Assembly (NCBI RefSeq): GCF_000829035.1
Contig: NZ_AP012541.1
Span: 310,001 to 374,000 of the forward strand
Source: Lacticaseibacillus paracasei subsp. paracasei
GTDB taxonomy: Bacteria > Bacillota > Bacilli > Lactobacillales > Lactobacillaceae
Direction of reading: 5' to 3'
Length of the DNA stretch: 64,000 bases
Translations under genes and position numbers: made by a program
Notes under the pieces: model-generated
Told to the model about the DNA's origin: nothing
The model's input: the letters and a program-made list of their open reading frames with translations, nothing else
Databases searched by the model: none
Shown here: positions 49,797-58,338 of the stretch, in pieces
Numbering within the stretch: position 1 is the first letter of the stretch
How the letters are laid out: each line of letters opens with the position of its first letter

Positions 49797-50973
49797 CCCC
49801 AGTTTACAATTCAAGTGCAACACCCTGACGACTAGACCATAAAGGCCATGAAGACCTATTCTTGTTAGTGCTAGCTAAACAAGAAAGCAGGAATCTTCAT
49901 GACCCACTCTCAGACTAACACCCACAAGCATTACCAACAACTCAGTTTTAGCGACCGTGCTACAATTCAGGCCCTTCAGGCTGCTGGTGACACCGCGACC
50001 GTGATTGCACAGAAGCTTCATCGCAGTAAAGCGACAATCTCACGAGAAATCACGCGTGGATCTGTAACTCAGCTCGACTCGAAGCGTCACTCGCATCAAG
50101 TCTATCTTGCGGAAACTGCCCAAGCCATGCACGACCGTAAACGCGATAGAACCGGTCACTACGCCTTTCTTAAGACCGGCCGTGCGTTCTTCAAGGCTCT
50201 CGCCAGGGAGCTTACTCGTAAGCCGCGCGTACACAGCGTTGATAGCTTCGTACACTTCTATCGCGACCAGGGCAAGGCTTGCCCTTCAACGACAACTGTC
50301 TATCGCTACATCGACGCCGGGCTGCTTGAGCTAGACAACATGACACTTCCCAAGAAGCTCCGACGCCGCATCAAAGGCTATAAGAACGCCCACAAGCGCA
50401 AGAATAAGAAGATATACGGCGACTCAATCGAGTTGCGTCCTGCGGCCGTGAATGACCGCACAGGCGTGGGACATTGGGAAGGCGACTTGGTCAAAGGTAT
50501 TCGCTTAGCTGATGAGCCAGCATTAATGACGCTCACAGAACGGTACAGCCGGACTGAGATCATCGTCAAGATTCCTGACTATCATGCGGGCACCTGCCTT
50601 AAAGCCTTGCAGGACACGATCGACGACTACGGGGCCAAGGAATTTGAGAGTATCACTTTTGACAATGGTTCCGAGTTTGCCAAGTTATCAGAGATTGTTG
50701 GAACCCAGATTTACTTCGCACATCCGTACTCGCCTTGGGAGCGTGGCACAAACGAGAACGCCAATGGACTGCTTAGGGAATTCTTCCCGAAAGGGAAGTC
50801 TCTCAGAGCAATTACCCTGGTTGAAATTCAAGCAGTCCAATCCGCACTGAACCATCGTCCCAGACGTATTCTGAACTATCTTCGCCCATGCGATTACTAC
50901 CGATGCATGGCGTAACAGCCTAGACCACTATCAAGAATTCGTTATCATCGTTGCACTTGACTTGAAAATTGAG
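49797..50973 (+). mobile_element. IS30-family insertion sequence (type 3), inside fosE
   Basis: About 1177 bp. Terminal inverted repeats contain AATTCAAGTGCAAC (left) and AAGTCAAGTGCAAC (right, reverse complement). It is flanked by a 15-base direct repeat GTTCAAAAACGTTGC (49782-49796 and 50974-50988), which is long for this family. Removal of the element and one repeat restores the fosE frame (AAA ACG TTG CAA AAT). Confidence 0.9.
49899..50915 (+). CDS. IS30-family transposase (type 3)
   Basis: 338 residues, a different lineage from the other two. Helix-turn-helix LSFSDRATIQALQAAGDTAT / IAQKLHRSKATISREITRGS; DDE core GVGHWEGDLVKG, ITFDNGSEFAKL, YSPWERGTNENANGLLREFF; ends LNHRPRRILNYLRPCDYYR. 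Intact. Confidence 0.93.
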   Translation: MTHSQTNTHKHYQQLSFSDRATIQALQAAGDTATVIAQKLHRSKATISREITRGSVTQLDSKRHSHQVYLAETAQAMHDRKRDRTGHYAFLKTGRAFFKALARELTRKPRVHSVDSFVHFYRDQGKACPSTTTVYRYIDAGLLELDNMTLPKKLRRRIKGYKNAHKRKNKKIYGDSIELRPAAVNDRTGVGHWEGDLVKGIRLADEPALMTLTERYSRTEIIVKIPDYHAGTCLKALQDTIDDYGAKEFESITFDNGSEFAKLSEIVGTQIYFAHPYSPWERGTNENANGLLREFFPKGKSLRAITLVEIQAVQSALNHRPRRILNYLRPCDYYRCMA

Positions 50974-51947
50974 GTTCAAAAACGTTGCAAAATCCAATGA
51001 CGATGGATTCAGGAGAGGATTTTTATGCGGGTATTCCTTTCTCCAACATGCCTGATGGTCGAACGGTTATGTTGGCTTGGCAGTCGAATTGGAGTTATGT
51101 GGACGAGGCCAAAACTTCACCTTGGTCTGGCAATATGACCCTTCCTCGTGAGCTGAGCCTCAAAAAGAATGCTGATACAACGGACGGGTACTTGCTGACG
51201 AATACTGTGGTCAAAGAAATTGCTAATAACGAAGAGGCCAATGTTATTAACAAGGCTGAAAGTAACTTTACGGTTTCGCGTTCCGATGAGCAAGTCCAGT
51301 ACGAAGGCAAACAATATAAGATAAGTGCAACTTTTTCTTGGGACGAAGCTGACAAACCGAAATCAGTTGGCTTTAAGTTGCGAGTATCTGATGATCAAAA
51401 ATATGACATGATCGTTGGGTATGATTTAACTACGGGATTATTGTACGTTCAGAGACTCAATACCGGTGAACCCAACATGGGAGCACCCCGAGACAAAATG
51501 AACGCAACAGTGAATGCGGATGGATCAATTACAATTACGGTTTATGTTGACGAAACAAGTATCGAAGCCTTTGCGAATGATGGGGAAAAGTCAATTACCC
51601 AAAATTTCTTTATGCGGCCAGAAAATATTGGGGACCAAGCCACAACAGGCGTCTATGTGTACTCGAATGATGGCACGACAAAGATCAGCGACTTAACTAT
51701 CAATCCAATTACTTCAATTTGGAACAGTACTGGTCGACTAACTGAAAAATTTGTAGATGAAAATGGAAACACTATAGCCAGTGATAAAATTCAGACCGGT
51801 CGTGTAGGACAAAGCTACACTTCTGAGTCAGTAACGATTCCGGGCTATGTTTTTGTAAAAGAAAATACTGACCATATTAATAGCAACCAGTTGTATACGA
51901 CCCAGAATCAAACGATTACTTATACCTATCGTGCGTCTCAAGCGTCT

Positions 51948-53132
51948 GTTGTAACCAAGGATACAACGTTAGTAGCAGGCCCTTCAGCCGCTTGGAACGC
52001 GGCCGATAATTTAGTAGGCGCTACAGACGCAGACGGCAATGCTTTGGCTGTGTCTGATTTAACTGTCACCGGTGCAGTAGATCCAAAGACACCGGGAACC
52101 TATACGGTAACGTATAGTTACACCGATGCGACAGGCAACAAAATTAGTAAGGAAGCCACCGTGACAGTCATCGCGTCCAAGGCTGATATTGTGACTAAAG
52201 ATACAACAATGGTCGCAGGAGCATCGACTATTTGGAACGCGGCTGATAATTTTGTGGAGGCTAAGAACGCAGATGGCAATGCTTTGACTGTTTCCGATTT
52301 AATGATCAATGGAACAGTAGATTCAAAGACGCCGGGAACTTATACGGTAACGTATCGTTACACCGATGCAGCAGGCAACAAAATTAGTAAGGAAGCCACC
52401 GTGACAGTCATCGCGTCCAAGGCTGATATTGTGACTAAAGATACAACAATGGTCGCGGGTCCATCAGCAACATGGAACGCGGTCGATAACCTTGTTGAGG
52501 CTACAGGCGCAGATGGCAATGCTTTGACTGTTTCCGATTTAATGATCAATGGAACAGTAGATTCAAAGACGCCGGGAACTTATACGGTAACGTATCGTTA
52601 CACCGATGCAGCAGGCAACAAAATTAGTAAGGAAGCCACCGTGACAGTCATCGCGTCCAAGGCTGATATTGTGACCAAAGATACGACAATGGTCGCGGGT
52701 CCATCAGCAACATGGAACGCGGTCGATAATTTAGTTATCGCTACAGATGCAAAGGGCAATGCTCTGGCCCTTTCTAATTTAACCGTCACCGGATCAGTAG
52801 ATTCAAAGACGCCGGGAACTTATACGGTAACGTATAGTTACACCGATGCAGCAGGCAACAAAATTAGTAAGGAAGCCACAGTGACAGTCATCGCGTCCAA
52901 GGCTGATATTGTGACTAAAGATACAACAATGGTTGCAGGTCCATCAGCCGCTTGGAACGCGGCCAATAATTTAGTTAGCGCAACAGACGCAGATGGCAAT
53001 GCTTTGACTGTTTCCGATTTAATGATCAATGGAACAGTAGATTCAAAGACGCCGGGAACTTATACCGTTACGTACACTTATACGGATGTTGCTGGTAACA
53101 AGATCAGCAAAGAAGCCACAGTGACGGTTTTA
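51948..53132 (+). repeat. Five tandem 240-base repeats in fosE (Ig-like Big_3 domains)
   Basis: Units begin at 51948, 52188, 52428, 52668 and 52908, each about 80 codons (VTKDTTMVAG ... KISKEATVTV). Units 2-5 are nearly identical at the DNA level, for example GATTCAAAGACGCCGGGAAC recurs in each, so the copy number probably changes by recombination. The domains act as a stalk that lifts the enzyme from the wall. Confidence 0.92.
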
Positions 53133-53482
53133 ACAGAAAAAGAGACAAACATTGAAGACAATACCGGATCCAGCATTTCTAACGATCGCGAGAATCCCCC
53201 TGCTTCGATTACTGGCAAAGGCGGAGACGACATACATCAAAACGCAAAGACAACAATGACCAAAAAGAAAACCGAGACATTGCCACAAGCTGGGAATCAC
53301 GTCAATGAGTTAGCGATTGTTCTTGGACAAATGATCTTAGCAATTTGCGTAGGAGGTATTTTATGGTTAAAGAGGCGGGTGAAGCGAGTCTAAAATAATC
53401 AAGTGATTATCTGATACGGTCAGATCGCTTGTAGATCTAAAAACTCAAGGATTTATCTGGCACTGACAGGATAAACTAAGAG

Positions 53483-55121
53483 CTTAGCGTAAAGTTTAAG
53501 TGGGTAAATTATCAGAAACAAAAAGGGAGCGATCCCTACTCATGCTAGAATGTTAATGACAAATCAACCAGCTAGCAATTAGGAGGAATCACTCTTGAAC
53601 TCTATCTTACAACAAATCATCACAGAAATGATGACATCATTTGGAAACTCTGCCTTTGATTTACTGACAGGAAAGTTAGACTTTGCCAATCTAGTCATCG
53701 AAACTCAAAAAAGTTTTGGAAAGACTCTTTGTCAATTACTTGGTGTCATGCTGGAACAACAAGATCAGGTTTTGGCGGATTCTTCCTACCGGAAGCAGTT
53801 TTTTAAAATCAAAGATATGCGTGAACGCCATGTCGATACCAGCATTGGCACTGTATCTTTTCGCCGTCGGTACTATGAAGATGTTCGTACCAATGAACGC
53901 ATCTTTTTGCTTGATGAGCAGATCGGCCTTGAAAAAAGTAGTCGGCTCAGTCTCGACCTCAAGGCCAAGTTATTAGAAAACGCGACTCACATGTCTTATC
54001 ATCGCTCAGCGCAACACGGCGGTCCTGCTAGACAAAGCTCAAGCACCGTCATGCACGTTGTGCATGAAAAAGGAAAACTCATTACCGCTCTCGATCAATT
54101 AAATCACGAAAAACGCCAGGCACCAATGGTACTTTTCGTTGAAGCTGATGAAGATCACGTTGCTCATCAAGATGGCACAAGCCACTTTCTCAAAATGGTC
54201 TATGTTCACGAGGGCTATGATCAACGTTGTCCTGGTAGGTTTAGTATTAAAGAACCAGTTTATGTGACAGGAGAGTATCCAGGACCAATAGGGACAGAAG
54301 AGCTTTGGCGGACAGTTAAAGATTTAATTGACGCTAAATATCAAGGTGAACCAAACCAGTTCTTTCTCGCAGGTGATGGGGCTAACTGGATTAAGGCTGG
54401 GGCAGATTTCTTGCCGAACTGTACCTTGGTTTATGACAAGTTTCATTTAAAGAAGACCTGTCAACAAGCGGCAGTCGGAATTCCAGGTAATATCGGTCTC
54501 ATATTAATGCAAGGGTGTTTGCAAGGAGAGCGGAAATACCTTGAAGATTACTTTCAAGTACGGCTGAGCGACCCACAGTTGCGCATGACGGAACGAAAGA
54601 CTATTCAGCAAGCGCGCACACGCATTCGCTCAAATTGGTCATCAATTAAGGCGAATACAGACTCGTCTTTTCACGGGTGTTCGGCCGAAGGCCACATCAG
54701 TCACGTGCTTTCTGAACGCTTCAGTTCGCGCCCAATGGGTTGGTCTCAGGCTGGAACTGATAGCTTATCGCAAACTCGGGTCTTTGTGATGCAAAATGGT
54801 CATGTGCTTGAGAAATTAAACATGGTAAATCAAAAAATTCAAAAGACCAAGCGGAAAATTCGAGTTGATGATCGTATTAGTGTACTGTTCAAAGCTGACC
54901 AAGAAAAATATGCTTCGGCAGTAAACGGAGCGTTCGTAGCGCTAAAACGCGGCCAAGGAAGGATGTGGCAACGGGCATTAATGCGCGGTCATGGAGATCC
55001 GTGGGGCTACCCCAGTGTCAAATGAAAAGATGAATGGCAATCAACTGAAAACGTGATGCAGGTTAAAATCTTATCGTCTAGCAGAGTCACACATGTTAAC
55101 CCACTAAAAGTTGACGCTATC
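53483..55121 (+). mobile_element. ISLre2-family insertion sequence (1639 bp)
   Basis: Imperfect inverted ends: TTAGCGTAAAGTTTAAGTGG on the left, ATAGCGTCAACTTTTAGTGG on the right (reverse complement). The 9-base direct repeat AACTAAGAG flanks it (53474-53482, 55122-55130). It sits just upstream of the promoter of antisense RNA copy 3; the left flank resembles the upstream region of copy 4. Confidence 0.9.
53595..55025 (+). CDS. ISLre2-family transposase
   Basis: 476 residues. The UPF0236/ISLre2 pattern is clear: KIKDMRERHVDTSIGTVSF near the start, MVLFVEADEDHVAHQDG (acidic centre), FLAGDGANWIKAGADFLPNC, LVYDKFHLKKTC, and GCSAEGHISHVLSERFSSRP with GWSQAG. AGGAGGAATCACTC precedes the TTG/ATG region. 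Intact. Confidence 0.92.
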   Translation: MNSILQQIITEMMTSFGNSAFDLLTGKLDFANLVIETQKSFGKTLCQLLGVMLEQQDQVLADSSYRKQFFKIKDMRERHVDTSIGTVSFRRRYYEDVRTNERIFLLDEQIGLEKSSRLSLDLKAKLLENATHMSYHRSAQHGGPARQSSSTVMHVVHEKGKLITALDQLNHEKRQAPMVLFVEADEDHVAHQDGTSHFLKMVYVHEGYDQRCPGRFSIKEPVYVTGEYPGPIGTEELWRTVKDLIDAKYQGEPNQFFLAGDGANWIKAGADFLPNCTLVYDKFHLKKTCQQAAVGIPGNIGLILMQGCLQGERKYLEDYFQVRLSDPQLRMTERKTIQQARTRIRSNWSSIKANTDSSFHGCSAEGHISHVLSERFSSRPMGWSQAGTDSLSQTRVFVMQNGHVLEKLNMVNQKIQKTKRKIRVDDRISVLFKADQEKYASAVNGAFVALKRGQGRMWQRALMRGHGDPWGYPSVK

Positions 55122-55173
55122 AACTAAGAGACATAGCTGGCCATTTTGCAAAAGCGAATGCTATACTAAAGAC

Positions 55174-55318
55174 AGCAAAAAGTCGTTGTGCGCTAACACA
55201 AAGGCTGGGCAAATGCCCTTGCAGAGCCAGCTAATAAACAGTGGCACATAGGATTAGGCAACTAAAAGCCGCGAGACCCTGGTGAAGGAAGCGCGGCTTT
55301 TAGTTTACCTACTTTTCT
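55174..55318 (+). ncRNA. Putative antisense RNA, copy 3 (promoter region interrupted upstream by ISLre2)
   Basis: Extended -10 TGCTATACT (hexamer 55162-55167), 5' hairpin with GTCGTTGTG/CACAAAGGC, and the terminator hairpin CTAAAAGCCGCG/CGCGGCTTTTAG. Opposite it is only a truncated peptide gene. The IS ends 40 bases upstream of the -10, so core promoter elements remain. Confidence 0.45.
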
Positions 55319-55377
55319 CGAAATGCTTCGAGCGCCTGTATGAGTTCGTGAACTGCTAGAAGCAGCTTGGTCGTTGC
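55309..55377 (-). pseudogene. Truncated tail of the small membrane peptide gene (third unit)
   Basis: The minus strand reads ATTKLLLAVHELIQALEAFR then EK and stop, the C-terminal 22 codons of the peptide seen complete at 55604-55759. The membrane segment is missing. Confidence 0.6.
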
Positions 55378-55468
55378 TGACAATTCAGAGGTTTATCCGT
55401 CATTAGGTAGGATAAAAACTGAAAGATACAACTAGCCATTTTCCAGAAGAGCATGCTATACTAAAGAT

Positions 55469-55612
55469 AGCAAAAGCCGTTGTGCTCGAACACAACGGCC
55501 GGACAAATGTCCTTGCAGAGCCATCAAACAAACGGTGGCACACAGAATTAGGCAACCAAAAGTCGCGACATTCCGGTGAAGGTTGGCGCGGCTTTTAGTT
55601 TGCCTATTTTTC
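55469..55612 (+). ncRNA. Putative antisense RNA (antitoxin), copy 4
   Basis: Extended -10 TGCTATACT (55457-55462), then hairpin GCCGTTGTGCTCG/CACAACGGC, and a long terminator stem ending CGGCTTTTAGTTTGCC with T run. It converges on and overlaps the 3' end of the intact peptide gene 55604-55759. Ends are estimated. Confidence 0.5.
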
Positions 55613-55759
55613 TCGAAATGCTTCGAGCGCCTGCATAAGTTCGTGAACTGCTAGAAGCAGCATGGTCGTTGCTTTGATCAATCGTGTGAACACGATGATC
55701 AGCACTACCAATGAACCTACACAGGCTGTGATCGTTGTGATGATAGCGATCACCAGCAA
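55604..55759 (-). CDS. Small hydrophobic membrane peptide (51 aa), putative type I toxin (second intact copy)
   Basis: TTG start with AGAAAGG about 9 bases upstream, the same layout as the gene at 4778. Product: hydrophobic LLVIAIITTITACVGSLVVL and IIVFTRLIKA, then an amphipathic tail ending QALEAFREK. Same length (51) as the other intact copy and about half of the residues identical, with silent and substitution changes, so the sequence is under coding selection. The leader contains two GGTGGTGCCT direct repeats (minus strand, near 55812 and 55834). Confidence 0.6.
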   Translation of the reverse strand: MLVIAIITTITACVGSLVVLIIVFTRLIKATTMLLLAVHELMQALEAFREK

Positions 55760-56053
55760 AACATGACACCTTTCTTTTAAAAGTGTGGGTTATAGGAACT
55801 AGTCCCATAGGCACCACCTACTTTCCGAATCAGGCACCACCGCTCATTATCCTTCTCTGCTGGCTTCAGTTTATCAGGGTCGCCTGCAGCGTGACGACCT
55901 TACATAGGACAACGGGTGTTATATCTTGATTTTCAATTTTATTTAGAAACGCTCAGTTACTGTGCATATACGTTTTAATATTGATAACCTTTTGGCGGAT
56001 TATTTTTCTCTATGAAATTTGATAAACGTTAATACAAGCAGCCAAAATAAATT
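55760..56053 (-). other. Leader/promoter of the second small-peptide gene, then AT-rich spacer
   Basis: On the minus strand GGATAATGAGCGGTGGT (near 55850) is conserved with the first locus and gives a 5-codon leader frame. Right of about 55920 the sequence is AT-rich with no gene up to the ISL3 element. Confidence 0.4.
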
Positions 56054-57515
56054 GGCTCTACGTCAACTGGTGTTGAAGAATAAATTTATCATTTGAGGCG
56101 GTTCTCCATTTGGGGAGCCGTCTTTGTCATGTTATGCCGTGATTTGGTAGATTCGTTTGAAGAAGTTCAGCTGATTCTTGAAGCCAAAACAGGATCGTTT
56201 GAGTGACTTGATGAGGCGGTTAACCCCTTCGATCGGACCGTTGGAATAAGGGCTGGTGACAGCGGCGAGAACAGCGACTTTGTGTCGCTTAAGCGTCGCG
56301 ATCGTCATGTCCATTGCCGTACCGTTTGGCTCGTAAGTAGCTAACAGGTTTGCCAGTTCCGTGGGATGTTTCTTCACCATCAAGGCATCATGAAGCGCTA
56401 AGTAGGTCTCGTAGGTTTGCTTGAGCTTGGGCTCAGTATCAAGTGCGATATCGATGGCCTCCTGTTGCGTGACGTATTCATTCAAACCAAACAGGAACTG
56501 TTTGTGTTTAGCGTCAGGCGCAGTTTGATGAAAAAGCCGCCAGTTTGTCTTCATGATCTTATAAGGACGGCTGTGCTTGTCATCAAGCTGTTTGAGCGCT
56601 TGGACGCGTACCTGATCAAGGGCACGAGCCGCAAGTTGAATGATATGGAACCGATCAATGACGACTTGGGCCTTGGGGAAAACCTCATGAATAATCGTCT
56701 GATAAGCTGCATTCATGTCCATGGTGACCGTCTGGACCCGAGTGCGTTCAGCGAGTGAATAATGAGCGATGAAGAAGTTTTTAATCGTGCGGTTGAATCG
56801 ATCACCAAGCAAGGCAATCAGACGATGTGAATCGGCATCAAGACAGATAAACGACATCATGCCATGAGTAGAACGGAACTCATCAAAGCAGAGTCGCGTG
56901 GGCAGCCGGCGAGCCGGTCGGAGTTTGAGATTTTGGTCAATGATCCGTTGAACCGAGGAAGCTGAGATTCCGATAATACGGGCGATGGTTTTGACTGGCA
57001 ACCGTTCATGCGCTAACTTCATGATTCGCTCTGTCATGTGAGTGGCGATCGTGTGGTTGGGTTGCACGAGTGGCGTCTTGGCACTGACTGTGTGGTAACA
57101 GTTATGACAGCGCCATCGTTGCTTGTGCAAGTCAATGACTGTCGGCATTTCAACCCCATTGAGGACGCGCACGTGGGCCGTATAAAACCCGTTAGGGTGC
57201 AAGGCCTCAAAGCCACACAGTGGGCACCGGGTTAACCGGTAAGTCAGCTCGGCATCAATCACATGATACTGGCGGCGACGTACCCCGTTGCCGCGATATT
57301 CATGACGAACAAAGGCAACTTTGATATTATGGTCTGGTATTCCAAGGACGGACAGTGTAGGATCGTATTGGGACATTTACTCATAACCTCGCTTGCTTTT
57401 GGTTTCGACGCTAACAAGCATAGCATGGACACTGAGTAGGTGTCTTTTTGCGTTATCCAAAAAGGGCCTACACGTTCAGTGTTGATTATTTCTCAACACC
57501 AGAAAGTGTAGACCC
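56054..57515 (-). mobile_element. ISL3-family insertion sequence, copy 2 (1462 bp)
   Basis: Same length and ends as copy 1, in the same orientation. Flanked by the 8-base direct repeat AATAAATT (56046-56053, 57516-57523). The different target duplication shows independent insertion. Confidence 0.95.
56132..57376 (-). CDS. ISL3-family transposase (copy 2)
   Basis: 414 residues, identical to the protein encoded at 30461-31705. All DDE and zinc-finger-like features are the same (CPLCGF, CHNCYH, MDMNAAY, SNGPIEGVNRL). Confidence 0.93.
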   Translation of the reverse strand: MSQYDPTLSVLGIPDHNIKVAFVRHEYRGNGVRRRQYHVIDAELTYRLTRCPLCGFEALHPNGFYTAHVRVLNGVEMPTVIDLHKQRWRCHNCYHTVSAKTPLVQPNHTIATHMTERIMKLAHERLPVKTIARIIGISASSVQRIIDQNLKLRPARRLPTRLCFDEFRSTHGMMSFICLDADSHRLIALLGDRFNRTIKNFFIAHYSLAERTRVQTVTMDMNAAYQTIIHEVFPKAQVVIDRFHIIQLAARALDQVRVQALKQLDDKHSRPYKIMKTNWRLFHQTAPDAKHKQFLFGLNEYVTQQEAIDIALDTEPKLKQTYETYLALHDALMVKKHPTELANLLATYEPNGTAMDMTIATLKRHKVAVLAAVTSPYSNGPIEGVNRLIKSLKRSCFGFKNQLNFFKRIYQITA

Positions 57516-57532
57516 AATAAATTTTGCAAGCC

Positions 57533-57565
57533 CAAAACGACGACCTTTGCGGATCGTCGTTTTTG
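57533..57565. terminator. Bidirectional terminator after the HAD phosphatase gene
   Basis: AAAACGACGA/TCGTCGTTTT hairpin with T runs on both strands, downstream of the leftward HAD gene. Confidence 0.7.
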
Positions 57566-57638
57566 ATTGCGCCTGACAGAGGAAGCAGCTAGGCGGCGTG
57601 GGAGCGGCAACCTGATTGAAAGGGCTACCGTTACCCGA

Positions 57639-58301
57639 TTATTGCAACTGTTCTTGATTTAAGTGAAAAAATTCAAGGGCTTCATCATAGTTGCTAAAAG
57701 ATACCGTGACCAAGTCGAGAATATCAGCATCTATCGGGATTGGATTTTCAATGCGATAAACCGCTAAGCCTGCGTTTTTAGCGGATAAAATGCCGTTCTT
57801 AGAATCTTCAAAAGCGACAACTTCATCCGGTGGAAAACCGGATTTGGCGATGGCCTGCAGATAGATTTCGGGATCAGGCTTGCCATGTTGCGTCTCGTCG
57901 CCGAACAAGGCGAATTGAAAATAGCTAGCTAAATCGAGCTTTTCTAAAATCGCCTGGGTTTCGTTTCGATAAGAGGAAGTGACCAAGCCACAACTGATTT
58001 GGTGGTGGCCGCAAGCTTTAAGGAAGGCACGAGTACCTGGGATGAGTTCAAAATTGCCGTGCTGAACCAGCGCTGTTCGCTGTTTCAAAAAGGCCGAAAA
58101 GAGTGTATCAAACGGAAAGCCTGTCCCATAGTGTTCCGTGAAAGTTTGCTGAATACCGCTCATGGGCATGCCAAGAATGTGACGATAAAAATCAACCGTA
58201 AGATGATAGCCATTATCGGCTAGTAACTGGTCCCAGATGGCATAGTATTTGGCTTCAGAGTTAATCAGCGTCCCATCCATGTCAAAGAGAATACATCGCA
58301 C
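57639..58301 (-). CDS. HAD-superfamily phosphatase/phosphoglucomutase-like protein
   Basis: 220 residues. HAD motif I ILFDMDGTLINSE, motif II GLVTSSY, motif III with GKPDPEIY, motif IV VAFEDSKNGILSA. The cap and the length match beta-phosphoglucomutase-like sugar phosphatases (subfamily IA). It follows the DeoR regulator (37-base gap, GGAGGTCG upstream), so it probably dephosphorylates an intermediate of the adjacent polyol pathway, perhaps as detoxification. The exact substrate is unknown. Confidence 0.85.
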   Translation of the reverse strand: MRCILFDMDGTLINSEAKYYAIWDQLLADNGYHLTVDFYRHILGMPMSGIQQTFTEHYGTGFPFDTLFSAFLKQRTALVQHGNFELIPGTRAFLKACGHHQISCGLVTSSYRNETQAILEKLDLASYFQFALFGDETQHGKPDPEIYLQAIAKSGFPPDEVVAFEDSKNGILSAKNAGLAVYRIENPIPIDADILDLVTVSFSNYDEALEFFHLNQEQLQ

Positions 58302-58338
58302 AGATCAACGACCTCCTTTTTAGCTGAACTTAACCTAA

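Larger units (their letters stand above)
47256..53393 (+). pseudogene. fosE: Cell-wall-anchored fructan hydrolase (GH32 levanase), disrupted by two IS elements
   Basis: Three pieces (47256-48246, 49302-49796, 50989-53393) join, after removing both IS and one copy of each direct repeat, into a single frame of 1296 codons plus stop. Layout: a KxYKxGKxW-like signal peptide (KHYKMYKSKSVW; cleavage near VSA-A), Ser/Thr-rich linker to about 175, GH32 domain with WINDPNG (Asp198, nucleophile), FRDP (387-390) and EC (Glu440, acid/base), the GH32 C-terminal beta-sandwich, a MucBP-like domain, five Big_3-like Ig repeats of 80 residues, and the sortase signal LPQAG (1260) with membrane helix and RRVKRV tail. 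It would cut inulin/levan outside the cell to feed the fos PTS. As it stands the GH32 domain is split and the strain should not make active enzyme. TTG start, GGAGG 10 bases upstream. Confidence 0.92.

Noticed and set aside
51948..53132. Regular 240-base repeats considered as a CRISPR or other repeat array
   Set aside because: The repeats are in frame and encode Ig-like domains of fosE; there are no spacers or cas genes.
55548..55817. Minus-strand frame of 89 codons over the second peptide gene
   Set aside because: It uses a different frame from the conserved peptide; the TTG-started 51-codon frame is the one conserved between the two loci.
30383..57515. Composite transposon bounded by the two ISL3 copies
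   Set aside because: Each copy has its own perfect 8-base target duplication, so they inserted independently.
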